Shown here: positions 31,329 through 40,153 of the stretch, piece after piece
Position numbering within the stretch: the first letter of the stretch is position 1
Layout of the letters: every line of letters starts with the position of its first letter
NCBI GenBank assembly: GCA_964535315.1
Contig: CAZHTS010000041.1
Coordinates: 1-40,192, forward strand
Source of the DNA: CAZHTS01 sp964535315
Lineage (GTDB): Bacteria > Chloroflexota > Anaerolineae > Anaerolineales > Anaerolineaceae
Direction of reading: 5' to 3'
DNA length: 40,192 nt
Notes under the pieces: model-generated
What the model was told of the DNA's origin: nothing
The model's database searches: none
Seen by the model: only the letters and a program-made list of their open reading frames with translations
Program-made: the position numbers and the translations under genes

Positions 31329-32669
31329 ATGGATACCAAAACGTTGTTGGCTCGAGTTAAGGAAGATGGGGTGAAGTTCATCTCCTTCCAGTTCACCGAC
31401 GTGATCGGTACGGTGAAGAGCCTGGACATGCCGGTAGAGGGGCTGGAAGGCGCCCTGGAAAACGGTATCTGGTTTGACGGTTCATCGGTAGAGGGGTTTG
31501 CCCGTATTCAGGAAAGCGATATGCACCTGCGGGTGGATACGGATACGTACGCGGTGCTGCCGTGGTCGCCGGTGGAAATGCGCCGGGCGCGCATGTTCTG
31601 CGACATCTACGAACCGGACGGCGAGCCGTTTGCGGGTGACCCGCGCGGGGTGCTCAAGCGTATGCTGGAGAAGGTGAGCGAGCGCGGCTGGGTGTACAAC
31701 GTGGGCCCGGAACCGGAATTCTTCCTGTTCAAGCGCAACGGCGGCGAGTCGATCCACCCCGTCCCGCACGATGTCGGCGGTTACTTCGACTTCTCGCCCA
31801 ACGACGAGGCGGTGCGGGTGCGCACGGAACTGATGGCGGCGTTGAGCAGCATGGGCCTCGAGGTCGAGATCGGGCATCACGAAGTGGCGTTGGGCCAGCA
31901 CGAGATCGACTTCCGCTTTGGCGATGCCCTGCGCACGGCAGACAACGTCCTGACCCTGAAGTACACGGTCAAGGCGATTGCGGCTCAGAACGGGCTGGTG
32001 GCTTCATTTATGCCCAAGCCGGTGTTCGGGATCAACGGTTCGGGCATGCACTGCCACCAGTCGTTGTTCGATCAGAAGAGCGGCAAGAACCTGTTCTTCG
32101 ATCCCTCCGACGAGTTCCACCTTTCGGAGCTGGCCAAGGCGTTCATCGCCGGGCAGCTCGAGCATGCCCGCTCGCTTTCCGGCATCGTGGCGCCGTCGGT
32201 CAATTCGTACAAGCGTCTGGTTCCGGGATATGAGGCGCCGGTGTACGTGGGTTGGGCGCAGCGCAACCGCTCGGCGTTGGTGCGTATCCCGCGCTATACC
32301 CCCGGGCAGGACAAGGCGGTACGCGCCGAACTGCGCTTCCCCGACCCGTCGTGCAACCCGTACCTGGCCTTCACCGCCATGCTGGCGGCGGCGCTGGACG
32401 GCATCGACAAGGGCACCAAACTGGAAGATCCGTTGAACAACATCAACATCTATCACCTGACGTCTGAGGAACGCAAGCAGATGGGCATCGGTGAACTGCC
32501 CGGTTCGCTGCGGGAAGCGCTGACCGAACTGGACAAGGACGAGGTGATCAAGGCCGCGCTGGGTCCGGTGATGTACGAGGCTTTCGTGCGCGCCAAGTGG
32601 GCCGAGTGGGACGAGTATCGCATGCACGTCATGGATTGGGAAGTCGAGCGCTATCTCGAGACGGTTTAG
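31329..32669 (+). CDS. glnA: type I glutamine synthetase
   Basis: A 446-residue cytoplasmic enzyme that makes glutamine from glutamate, ammonia and ATP, and works as a dodecamer. Markers are IWFDGSSVEGF, GPEPEFFLF, EIGHHEVALGQHEIDFRF, the block NGSGMHCHQSL and NSYKRLVPGYEAPVY, plus the active-site NRSALVRIP and AELRFPDPSCNPY. The length and the sequence NIYHLTSEER at the place of the adenylylation loop fit the GSI-alpha type, controlled by feedback and not by adenylylation. AAGGAGG lies eight bases before the ATG. It stands alone behind a long structured leader, which is probably its control region. Confidence 0.97.
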   Translation: MDTKTLLARVKEDGVKFISFQFTDVIGTVKSLDMPVEGLEGALENGIWFDGSSVEGFARIQESDMHLRVDTDTYAVLPWSPVEMRRARMFCDIYEPDGEPFAGDPRGVLKRMLEKVSERGWVYNVGPEPEFFLFKRNGGESIHPVPHDVGGYFDFSPNDEAVRVRTELMAALSSMGLEVEIGHHEVALGQHEIDFRFGDALRTADNVLTLKYTVKAIAAQNGLVASFMPKPVFGINGSGMHCHQSLFDQKSGKNLFFDPSDEFHLSELAKAFIAGQLEHARSLSGIVAPSVNSYKRLVPGYEAPVYVGWAQRNRSALVRIPRYTPGQDKAVRAELRFPDPSCNPYLAFTAMLAAALDGIDKGTKLEDPLNNINIYHLTSEERKQMGIGELPGSLREALTELDKDEVIKAALGPVMYEAFVRAKWAEWDEYRMHVMDWEVERYLETV

Positions 32670-32687
32670 TTTTTGTCGCCGTTTGTG

Positions 32688-32719
32688 CCTCTCCCCGCTG
32701 CGCCGTGGTCGGGGAGAGG
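32688..32719. repeat. 10-bp hairpin after glnA
   Basis: CCTCTCCCCG (32688-32697) pairs with CGGGGAGAGG (32710-32719) around a 12-base loop. It has no T-run on either side, so it is more like a message-stabilising or dispersed hairpin than an intrinsic terminator, and it resembles the hairpin at 24465-24501. Confidence 0.55.
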
Positions 32720-32749
32720 AAAACACGGCTTCGAATAGATTTGGACGGC

Positions 32750-32809
32750 AAAAGTAAAGCATCCGGGGCGTTTCACGGTGATTAATCGTAGAAGCGCTTC
32801 CGGATGCTT
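32750..32809 (-). terminator. terminator of the GH3 operon
   Basis: On the minus strand AAGCATCCGG and CCGGATGCTT form a perfect 10-bp stem (32800-32809 with 32757-32766) followed by TTACTTTTGC. The 33-base loop contains the palindrome GAAGCGCTTC (32791-32800), which could form its own small hairpin. Confidence 0.65.
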
Positions 32810-32834
32810 CGTTGCTGAACCGGCCGGATGCTGC

Positions 32835-35171
32835 TCAGCGAATTTCCACCGGGCAGGTGAAGACTCGTTCGGCGATGGTGTGTGGGCCGGCGCCGGTGAT
32901 CTCGAATTCCCCATGCAGACGGATATCGGCGGACGAACTGCCGGGCATGAGCAAGATCTTGCCGGGTTCGACGACCAGTTCGAGGGCGGTGTTGTAGAAG
33001 GCGAGGATGTCGACCGGCAGATGGAAGGTGATACGCCGTTCTGCGCCGGGGTCGAGCGCCACCCTGGCGAAGGCTTTGAGCTCTTTGAGCGGGCGGGGCG
33101 AGGAGGCGCACGGGTCGCAGCAGTATAACTGCACCACTTCTTCGCCGGCCACCGCACCGCTGTTTTGCAGGGTGAAGGAGACCTGCACGGTTTCGCCCGG
33201 CCCGGCCTGGGTGGGGGTGATGTGCAGGTCGCGGTATTCAAACCGGGTATAGCTCAGGCCGTGCCCAAACGGGAAGAGCGGCTGGACGCTTTCGGAGACG
33301 TAGTTGTGATACCAGTGCGAGTGGCGGCCGGAGGGTTTGTCGTTGTAGAAGACGGGCACCTGGCCTGCCGAACGGGGGAAGGTCATGGGCAGTTTGCCGC
33401 CGGGGTTGGCGTCGCCGAAAAGCACGTCGGCGATGGCGGCGGCGCCCTCTTCGCCGGGGAGCCAGGCTTCGAGGATGGCGGCGGCGCTGCCGGCCAGTTC
33501 GGGGATGGCCAGCGGGCGGCCGTTGATCAGCACGGCGACGACCGGTTTGCCGGCGGCGATGACGGCCGCGACCAGTTCGTTTTGTGCGCCGGGCAGGCGT
33601 AGATCGGCGCTGTCGCGGGTCTCGCCGCAGGTGCAGTCTGGCGTCAGGCCGGATTTGTCGCCCAGGACGAGGACGACGGCGTCGGCGGCGGCGGCGATGC
33701 GCTGCGCTTCGGCCAGACCCGAGCGATCGTCCGAGCGGACGTCGCAGCCGCGGGCGTATTGCACGTTGCTGTGGGGCAGCCTGGCGCGTAACACTTCCAG
33801 GATGGTTGGGACTTTGACCTGATGCGACTGGAGTGTATCCCGATCCAGGTGACAGAAGATGGATTCGGGCGGCTGCTGGTGGCAGAGCAGCTCGTTGACG
33901 GCGGCGTACGAGTAGTCGCCCAACAGGCTGCGGGCGTTGTCGGCGTTGGGGCCGATGACCGCCAGGGTGGCGATGTCCTTCTTCAGCGGCAGGGTGCCAT
34001 CGTTGCCGAGCAGGACGATGCTCTGGCGGGCAATTTCGAGCGCCAGGGCGCGCTGGGCGGGGGTCTCAAAGCATTCGATCACGTTGCCTTCGTCCACGTA
34101 CGGGTTTTCAAAGAGGCCAAGTTCGAATTTCTTTTGCAGATGACGCCCCACGGCGGCGTCGATTTGTTCCATGCGGATCTGGCCGGAGTGAATGGCGGCG
34201 GTCAGATTTTCCTCGGTGTAACATTGGATGGTGGGCAGTTCGACCTCGATGCCGGCGTTGAAGCCGGCCGCGGCTGCGGCTGCCTGGTCGGGGGCAACAT
34301 GGTGGTAATTGTGGATCATCTGGATGGCCTCGTAGTCCGAGACCAGCAGACCTTCAAAACCAAGCTGGCGGCGCAGCAGGTCGGTGAGAATGCGGGCCGA
34401 GGCGGCCACCACTTCGCCGTCCAGTTCGGGGTAAGAGTTCATCACCGCGGCGATGTTGGCCTGGCGGATGGCGGCCTGGAAGGGCATGAGATAAACGTTC
34501 CACAGCGTGTTGGGGCCGAGCTGCACCGGGGCGCAGTTCAGGCCGCCCTGTGACAGGCTGTGGGCGATGAAGTGCTTGCCGGTGGCCATCACGCCGCTGC
34601 GAGGATCGTCGCCCTGCAGCCCGCGGATGTAGTGCACGCCAAACTGGCTGATGAGCAGCGGATCTTCGCCAAAACTCTCCTCCACCCGGCCCCAGCGCGG
34701 GTCACGCGCCACATCCAGGACGGGCGCCAGCCCCTGGTGGATGCCGATGGCGCGCAGCTGGCGGCGAATCTCGTCGGTCATTTTTTCGGCCAGTTCGGGC
34801 CGGAAGGTGCTGGCCAGGCCGATGATTTGCGGGAACATGCTCCCGCCGAGGATCATGTTCCCGGAGCAGCATTCCTCGTGCATGATGGCGGGGATGCCCA
34901 GGCGGGTGTTGTGAATGAGAAAAGATTGTAACTGGTTGACAGCCTTTGCCGTTTCGGGCGGGCTGAAGATGGATGCGCCCGCCGGGCGGGTGACCTGACC
35001 GATGCCGTTGGACAGCCGGGCGGCGATCTTGGGCGCATCGAGGACACCATCGGTCTGGATTTCGTACATCCAGCACGAGCCCAGTTGGGCGATTTTTTCG
35101 GTAATGGTCATTTGCGCCAGCAGGGCGGCGACCCGTTCGGGGATGGAGCGTAATTGGTCTTGAGCGTTCAT
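32835..35171 (-). CDS. GH3-family beta-glycosidase
   Basis: A 778-residue glycoside hydrolase of family 3, without signal peptide, so it acts on imported glycosides. The N-terminal barrel has the pair IMHEECCSGNMILGG and MFPQIIGLASTF, split at the Gly, and the KHFIAHS substrate block; the nucleophile is the Asp of LLVSDYEAIQ, near residue 290. The second domain has DAVVLVLGDKSG and LPGEEGAAAIADVLFGDANPGGKLPMTFP, split at the Gly run; a fibronectin type III-like domain closes the protein (PFGHGLSYTRFEY onward). Beta-glucosidase or beta-xylosidase are both possible. The ATG at 35171 starts the usual domain; the frame is open 31 codons further but without a good start. It is the last gene of the LacI operon. 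Confidence 0.92.
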   Translation of the reverse strand: MNAQDQLRSIPERVAALLAQMTITEKIAQLGSCWMYEIQTDGVLDAPKIAARLSNGIGQVTRPAGASIFSPPETAKAVNQLQSFLIHNTRLGIPAIMHEECCSGNMILGGSMFPQIIGLASTFRPELAEKMTDEIRRQLRAIGIHQGLAPVLDVARDPRWGRVEESFGEDPLLISQFGVHYIRGLQGDDPRSGVMATGKHFIAHSLSQGGLNCAPVQLGPNTLWNVYLMPFQAAIRQANIAAVMNSYPELDGEVVAASARILTDLLRRQLGFEGLLVSDYEAIQMIHNYHHVAPDQAAAAAAGFNAGIEVELPTIQCYTEENLTAAIHSGQIRMEQIDAAVGRHLQKKFELGLFENPYVDEGNVIECFETPAQRALALEIARQSIVLLGNDGTLPLKKDIATLAVIGPNADNARSLLGDYSYAAVNELLCHQQPPESIFCHLDRDTLQSHQVKVPTILEVLRARLPHSNVQYARGCDVRSDDRSGLAEAQRIAAAADAVVLVLGDKSGLTPDCTCGETRDSADLRLPGAQNELVAAVIAAGKPVVAVLINGRPLAIPELAGSAAAILEAWLPGEEGAAAIADVLFGDANPGGKLPMTFPRSAGQVPVFYNDKPSGRHSHWYHNYVSESVQPLFPFGHGLSYTRFEYRDLHITPTQAGPGETVQVSFTLQNSGAVAGEEVVQLYCCDPCASSPRPLKELKAFARVALDPGAERRITFHLPVDILAFYNTALELVVEPGKILLMPGSSSADIRLHGEFEITGAGPHTIAERVFTCPVEIR

Positions 35172-35479
35172 AGATTTAACCCATAATGAAATTGGAATAG
35201 GATGTATCTGTAGATCGGCGGCAGGATCAGGCAGGCTCCAGGCCGAGGCGTTCAAACCGGCCAAAATCGGCGTATACAGTGCTGGCGTAGATGGCGTTCC
35301 GGGTTTCCAGGCAACCGCCGGCGGGGCAGGGGGCGGAGATTGGCGTGGGCCTTGTGGTGACCGGTGCTGCGGTCATCATTTGAAGCGTGGGCGCCCGAAG
35401 ATCGGGGCTCTTTGAGCCAGGTAGGCTTGCATCGCGGCCCGGCAGGATGGGGTCGCGTAACAGCCGGGTCATGAGTAGC
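35172..35479 (-). other. 308-base spacer with an unexplained 81-codon frame
   Basis: Between the second permease and the GH3 gene, where other spacers of the operon are about 12 to 86 bases, lies 308 bases. The minus strand has an open frame of 81 codons (35227-35472) that starts with ATG seven bases after the permease stop and has no clear ribosome site. Its product is rich in Pro, Thr and Arg, and its last part (AIYASTVYADFGRFERLG) looks more protein-like than the first. I recognise no family. It may be a small gene, a remnant of a deleted gene, or chance. Confidence 0.35.
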
Positions 35480-36334
35480 TTAGCCTTTGACGGCGCCGGC
35501 AGTCAGCCCGGAAACGATTTGCCGCTCGGCAAAGAGATAGAAGATAATGGCCGGGATCATGGTGAGCACCACAAAGGTGGAGACCAGCGCCAGATCCATG
35601 CCGTACTGACCTTGAAATTGCATGGTGCCAAGGGGCAAGGTCCACAGGGCTTCTTTATTCAGTACCACCAGCGGGACGAGCAGGTCGTTCCAACTGACGA
35701 TCATGGTCAGGGCGGCGACGGCAGAGAGGGCCGGGCGGGCCAGGGGCAGCAGGATGCGCCAGAAGAAATCAAAGGTGGTGCAGCCGTCGATATAAGATGC
35801 GTCTTGCAGTTCGGCCGGGATGGCGCTGAAGAAGCCGCGCAGGATGAGAATGTTGCCGGAGAGCTGAAATGCGATTTGTACTATGATGACGCCGATCAAC
35901 TGGTCGGTGAGATCCATCTGGCGCAGGACGAGATAGACCGGCAGGATGGCGACGTTGATCGGAAACATCAGGCCGAGGGTAAAGAGGTTAAAGGCCAGGC
36001 CCTTGGCGCGGAAGTGCATGCGGGCGAAGACGAAGGCAGCCAGACTGCAAACGAGCAAGACGCCGGCGGTGGTGCACAGGGTGACCAGCAGGCTGTTGCC
36101 CAGCATGACCCAGAAGGACGATTCGCCCAGGATGCGGGCGTAGTTTTCCCAATGGGGCGGGATGGGCAGGGTGTAGGGACGGGTCATGAATTCGCCGCGG
36201 GTCTTGAGGCTGCCGATGACGGTCATTGTGATCGGGACGAGGACGACGACCACGCACAGGATCAGAAACAGGTATTGGAACAGGCGTGGCAGATTCTTTT
36301 TCAGGATATGTTGGCGGGAGGGTGTGTGAATCAT
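35480..36334 (-). CDS. sugar ABC transporter permease (MalG type)
   Basis: A 284-residue inner-membrane protein with six helices, the first at about residues 16-38. The loop that contacts the ATPase is in the variant form AIPAELQDASYIDGCTTFDFFWRILLPL, split around DG, with Gln-Asp-Ala in place of Glu-Ala-Ala. The C-terminus QIVSGLTAGAVKG is typical of MalG-like proteins. It starts 12 bases after the other permease. Confidence 0.93.
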   Translation of the reverse strand: MIHTPSRQHILKKNLPRLFQYLFLILCVVVVLVPITMTVIGSLKTRGEFMTRPYTLPIPPHWENYARILGESSFWVMLGNSLLVTLCTTAGVLLVCSLAAFVFARMHFRAKGLAFNLFTLGLMFPINVAILPVYLVLRQMDLTDQLIGVIIVQIAFQLSGNILILRGFFSAIPAELQDASYIDGCTTFDFFWRILLPLARPALSAVAALTMIVSWNDLLVPLVVLNKEALWTLPLGTMQFQGQYGMDLALVSTFVVLTMIPAIIFYLFAERQIVSGLTAGAVKG

Positions 36335-36346
36335 AGGGGTATCTTT

Positions 36347-37297
36347 CTAATAGCCGCCGATATAATCGCGTTGAGGCGATAGACGTTGGTAAACAAGAGA
36401 GAAGATGAGGCAGATGAGGAACATAACGATGGCGACGGCGGAGCCATACCCCAGCCAGAAACGGATGAAGCCGAAGCGGTACATGTAGGTGGACATGACC
36501 TCGCTGGCGTTGACCGGGCCGCCCTTGGTCATGATCCAGACCAGGATGAACTGTTGTAACGAACCGATGACGGACAGATAAACGGAGGTGCGGATGGTGT
36601 CACTGAGCAGGGGCAGGGTGATGTAGGCCAGCAACTGGGTACGGTTGGCGCCGTCGATGCGGGCAGCTTCTTCGACCTCGCTGGGGATGTTTTGCAGGCC
36701 GGTGAGGTACAGCAGCATGTGAAAGCCGAAGAACTTCCAGGTGAGAACGACGAACAGGCTCATCAAGACCGTATTGGTGTCGCCCAACCAGGGCTGGGGC
36801 TGGGCGCCGGGAAAGAGGATGAGCAGGGAATTAATGAAACCGCGTTCCGGGTCCGGGTTGAGCAGGGCCATCCACATGACGGCGGTGATGACCTCAGACA
36901 GGACGTAGGGCAGGAAGAAGACGGTGCGAAAGAAAGCCCGTCCGGGCAGATCGCGTCCGACCAGGATGGCCAGCGCCAGCGAGAAGGGCAGTTGCAGCCC
37001 GAGCGAGAGGGCCACGATCAGCAGGCCGTTGCCGATGGCGCGCATGAAGACGCCGTCGGTGAGGATGCGTTTGTAATTGTCCAGGCCGACAAAATCAACC
37101 GCGGGGCCGAAACCCTTCCAATCGAAGAGGCTATAATATACGGATTGAAAGATGGGGAAGATGACAAAAGTCAGGAATAATAGCAGGCCAGGGAGCAGGA
37201 ACAAGACGATGGTCAGCTTATCTTGCGTTTTGTAGCGAACACCTGGCTGGCGCTGTAATTCTATGTTTTTTAGCTGGTCGAAAAAAGCCACTTTCAT
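36347..37297 (-). CDS. sugar ABC transporter permease (MalF type)
   Basis: A 316-residue inner-membrane protein with about six helices. The first helix (about 29-51) follows a polar N-terminus, and the EAA loop reads EVEEAARIDGANRTQLLAYITLPL with all key residues. It pairs with the next gene to form the channel. GAGGAGA lies seven bases before the ATG, and the gene follows the binding-protein gene by 85 bases. Confidence 0.93.
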   Translation of the reverse strand: MKVAFFDQLKNIELQRQPGVRYKTQDKLTIVLFLLPGLLLFLTFVIFPIFQSVYYSLFDWKGFGPAVDFVGLDNYKRILTDGVFMRAIGNGLLIVALSLGLQLPFSLALAILVGRDLPGRAFFRTVFFLPYVLSEVITAVMWMALLNPDPERGFINSLLILFPGAQPQPWLGDTNTVLMSLFVVLTWKFFGFHMLLYLTGLQNIPSEVEEAARIDGANRTQLLAYITLPLLSDTIRTSVYLSVIGSLQQFILVWIMTKGGPVNASEVMSTYMYRFGFIRFWLGYGSAVAIVMFLICLIFSLVYQRLSPQRDYIGGY

Positions 37298-37382
37298 GAG
37301 CGAATCTCCTCGAGATAGGTAACAGGTGCGGGGCGGGCGGGGAAGAAGGCATGTTGCCCCGCACCTGTCAGACGAAAATGGC

Positions 37383-38693
37383 TTACTTGATTTCCTTGAC
37401 GGCGGATTCCTGGATCGCCTTGGCTACCTGTTCGGGGGTAGAGGTGCCAGCGAAGAGACCCTGGACGCTGTCATTGACGACCGAACCGACGGCGGGCGGC
37501 ATGGCCTGATCGTAGTAGAGCTGGAAGTAGGCAGCCGCAGCGGCGCCCTTCTGGACGGTCTGGAGCATCGGGTCGGACACACCGGCCTCGGCGCCCTTGA
37601 CCACGGGCAGGGACAGTCCGATCTTGGCCTGCTGGGTCTGCGATTCGACGCTGCTCAGGTACTTGAGGAAGTCAACGGCTTCCGGCGAGGCATTCTTGCC
37701 GACGGCAAAGCCGTTACCACCGCCAAAGGCGTCGGTGGCAGCGCCGGCGCCGCCCTCAACCATGGGGAAGGGGAACCAGGCCAGGTTGTCGCCGATGCCT
37801 TTTTTGTCGGTGCTGTTGTCTTTCTGTGTGCTGGGAGCCCACTGGCCCATCAGTTCCATGGCGGCCTTGCCGTTGCCCATGGCGGTGGCCTGGTCAGGGT
37901 AGGTGGCGCCGAGGAAGCCATCCTGGAAGGGTTCGAGGGCGATCAGTTCCTTGAGCTTTTCACCGGCCTGGATGAAGGCGGGATCGGTGAAGGAACCCTG
38001 GTGCGAGTAGGCGGCTTCGAAGCCGGCCTTGCCGCCGATGCGGGTGGCGAGGTAGGCCCACCAGAACATGCCGGGCCACTTGTCGCCTTCGCCGAGGGCG
38101 ATGGGGGTGATGCCGGCGGCCTTGAGTTTCTTGACGGCGTCGAGCAACTCAGTCCAGGTAGCGGGCGGGGTGTTGATACCGGCTTTGGCAAAGAGGGCCT
38201 TGTTGTACCAGAAACCGACCATGCCCATGTCGCGCGGAACGCCGTAGTTCTTGCCCTTGAAGCTGTAGACACCCAGGGCGCCGGGCGAGAAGGTGTCGCG
38301 CCAGCCGTCTTTGTCCAGATCGGGGGTGATGTCTTTGAGCAGGCCGGCCTGGGCGTATTCGTTCATTACGCCGCCGCCCCAACTCTGGAAGATGTCTGGG
38401 GGCTGAGCAGACTGCATGACGGTGGTCAGCTTGGTCTTGAAGTTCTCGTTTTCGAGGACAGTGATTTCAATGGTAACGTTGGGGTGGGCGGCCATGTATT
38501 CATCGGCCAGCTTTTGCCAGAGGGCTTTGTGTTCGGCGGCGGTTTCGATGTGCCACCAGGTGACGGTCACCTTTTTGGCGGGTTCGGCGGGTGCGGCCGG
38601 CGCGGCGGTGGGGGCAGCGGGGCTGCTGCAAGATGCCAGTGCAAACGAGAGGATGAGCATCAGGCTCAAGAGGATATTCATTTTGCGTGCCAT
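37383..38693 (-). CDS. sugar ABC transporter substrate-binding lipoprotein
   Basis: A 436-residue family-1 solute-binding protein with signal peptide, a lipobox (FALASC near residue 22) and an Ala/Pro linker. Blocks include VTWWHIETAAEHKALWQKLADEY, split as the WWHIE strand, then PPDIFQSWGGGVMNEYAQAG, YGVPRDMGMVGFWYNKALFAKAG and GGNGFAVGKNASPEAVDFLKYL, as in binding proteins for oligosaccharides. No ATPase is encoded nearby, so the permeases must share one from elsewhere. The ATG follows GGGAG. A terminator lies between this gene and lacI, so it should have its own promoter. Confidence 0.94.
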   Translation of the reverse strand: MARKMNILLSLMLILSFALASCSSPAAPTAAPAAPAEPAKKVTVTWWHIETAAEHKALWQKLADEYMAAHPNVTIEITVLENENFKTKLTTVMQSAQPPDIFQSWGGGVMNEYAQAGLLKDITPDLDKDGWRDTFSPGALGVYSFKGKNYGVPRDMGMVGFWYNKALFAKAGINTPPATWTELLDAVKKLKAAGITPIALGEGDKWPGMFWWAYLATRIGGKAGFEAAYSHQGSFTDPAFIQAGEKLKELIALEPFQDGFLGATYPDQATAMGNGKAAMELMGQWAPSTQKDNSTDKKGIGDNLAWFPFPMVEGGAGAATDAFGGGNGFAVGKNASPEAVDFLKYLSSVESQTQQAKIGLSLPVVKGAEAGVSDPMLQTVQKGAAAAAYFQLYYDQAMPPAVGSVVNDSVQGLFAGTSTPEQVAKAIQESAVKEIK

Positions 38694-38813
38694 ATTCTTC
38701 TCCCTTATTTTGCGATTGTGGTATGTTTTATCGGTTACGATGCGTAAAAACAGGTGGGGGATATTCGGGTATAATTTGCGGGTGCTGGTACTCCTTTCGT
38801 CAGAGGGGATGCC

Positions 38814-38862
38814 ACAAACAAAGGACAGGACTGGTGCAACTTAGCGGTTAGCCAGTCCTGTC
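38814..38862 (-). terminator. terminator overlapping the end of the lacI gene
   Basis: GACAGGACTGG and CCAGTCCTGTC form a perfect 11-bp stem (38852-38862 with 38824-38834) around a 17-base loop, followed on the minus strand by CTTTGTTTGT. The lacI stop codon at 38848 lies in the loop, so the 3' end of the gene makes half of the terminator. Confidence 0.8.
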
Positions 38863-39885
38863 TTTGGGTGTTGCCGTTGAATCACGCAGAATGAGTTCGG
38901 TGGGCAGCTCGATGCGGTTTGGAATGTGATCGGGGTCGGCGATGATGTCGAGCAGCATCTGGGTGGCGACACGGCCCATCTGTTCGAGCGGCTGGCGCAC
39001 GGTGGTGAGGGCGGGCCGCACCAGCGAGGCCTGGGGGATGTCGTCGAAGCCGAGGATGGAGATGTCTTCGGGGACGCGCAGACCCCGCTCGCGTACGGCA
39101 TCCATGGCCGCCATAGCCATGACATCGTTGGAGGCGAAGATGAGGGTGGGGGGATCGGCGAGGTCGAGCAGGTGGCAGGCGCCGGTGTAGCCATCCAGTT
39201 GGAGGAAGGTGCCTTCGTAGATTAACTGTGGGTCGACGGGGATGTGGTGGGTGCGCAGGGCGGTTTTGTAGCCTTCCAGGCGGTCGATGGCGGCGCCCAG
39301 GTCGAGCCAGCCGGTGATGAAGCCGATGCGGCGGTGACCGAGTTTGATGTGGTGTTCGGTGGCGATGTAGGCGCCCTGCCAGTTCGAGGCGCCCACGGCG
39401 GCGCAGTTTTCGCCGGTGCCCTGGTGATCGATGAGGACAAAGGGGAACTTGCGACTGGCGAGGGTGCCGGTATAGTCGGCGGGGTTGCGGGGCAGGACGA
39501 TGAGCAGGCCATCGACCATATCCTGGGCGAGGTTGGCGACGTAGTTGGCTTCTTTGGTGGCGGCGCGGTGGGTGGTGTAGAGCATCAGGTCGTAACCCGA
39601 CATGCCCAGTTCGGCGTCGATGCCGCGGATGATCTCGCCGATGTAGCCGGTGCCCAGGTCGGGGACGAGGACGCCGACGATGTGCGATTTGCCGCCGGCG
39701 AGGCTGCGCGCCTGGCGATTGGCGACGAAGTTGAGGCTTTGCATGGCATCCAGCACGCGCTGGCGGGTGTCGGGCCGGACGTGGACATCGTTGTTGATGA
39801 CGCGCGAAACGGTGCCAAAGGAGACGCCGGCTGCTGCGGCGACTTCGACGATGGTGACCTTGTTGTTCGAGCGTTTGTTGTTCAT
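38848..39885 (-). CDS. LacI-family transcriptional regulator
   Basis: A 345-residue repressor. The N-terminal helix-turn-helix and hinge (about 8-65) read VTIVEVAAAAGVSFGTVSRVIN, split as the AAGVS turn and TVSRVIN recognition helix, then RQARSLAGGKSHIVGVLVPDL. The rest is a periplasmic-binding-protein fold with VIFASNDVMA-type block (TLIFASNDVMAMAAMDA) and ISILGFDDIPQASLVRPALTT, which set sugar binding and dimerisation. It heads the beta-glycoside operon and should repress it until a sugar derived from the GH3 substrate binds. Two LacI-type operators lie upstream, one touching its start codon. No Shine-Dalgarno is visible before the ATG. Confidence 0.95.
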   Translation of the reverse strand: MNNKRSNNKVTIVEVAAAAGVSFGTVSRVINNDVHVRPDTRQRVLDAMQSLNFVANRQARSLAGGKSHIVGVLVPDLGTGYIGEIIRGIDAELGMSGYDLMLYTTHRAATKEANYVANLAQDMVDGLLIVLPRNPADYTGTLASRKFPFVLIDHQGTGENCAAVGASNWQGAYIATEHHIKLGHRRIGFITGWLDLGAAIDRLEGYKTALRTHHIPVDPQLIYEGTFLQLDGYTGACHLLDLADPPTLIFASNDVMAMAAMDAVRERGLRVPEDISILGFDDIPQASLVRPALTTVRQPLEQMGRVATQMLLDIIADPDHIPNRIELPTELILRDSTATPKDRTG

Positions 39886-39888
39886 GTT

Positions 39889-39902
39889 TGGAAGCGTTTA
39901 CA
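39889..39902. promoter_or_regulatory. LacI-type operator O2 next to the lacI start codon
   Basis: TGGAAGCGTTTACA has the central CG and flanking A/T arms of LacI/GalR-family operators and differs by one base from the site at 40062-40075. It lies three bases upstream of the lacI ATG, in the untranslated leader. Confidence 0.6.
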
Positions 39903-40061
39903 CGTAGGGCTAAAACGGCGTTTTTGAAGGGGCGAAGGGTGGTTTTTGTGTGGATTCGAGGCGTGAAACACGCCAAAAAGCGGTGAAAGTGGGGGGAAAC
40001 GGGGTCGCCAGCGGCTGTTTTGGACCGGACCGGACGTTAATTTGTGGGTTTTTTGCGCATT

Positions 40062-40075
40062 TGGAAACGTTTACA
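40062..40075. promoter_or_regulatory. LacI-type operator O1 at the lacI transcription start
   Basis: TGGAAACGTTTACA contains the perfect palindrome AAACGTTT. It covers the predicted transcription start of lacI (about 40074), a standard place for repression. Its centre is 173 bases from that of O2. Confidence 0.7.
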
Positions 40076-40080
40076 TGGAT

Positions 40081-40109
40081 ACTTTAACATATTCTGAGAG
40101 GCGAGTCAA
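40081..40109 (-). promoter_or_regulatory. lacI promoter
   Basis: On the minus strand TTGACT (40104-40109) and TAAAGT (40081-40086) are separated by 17 bases. The leader to the lacI ATG is about 190 bases long and holds no gene that I can see, only the two operators at its ends. Confidence 0.7.
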
Positions 40110-40153
40110 GAGCCAATTTTTTGAGAAATGAGAAGAAGGGGGGAAAAGCATTC

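Noticed and set aside
32688..32719. Intrinsic terminator of glnA
   Set aside because: The stem is strong but neither strand has a T-run after it, so it is listed as a hairpin only.
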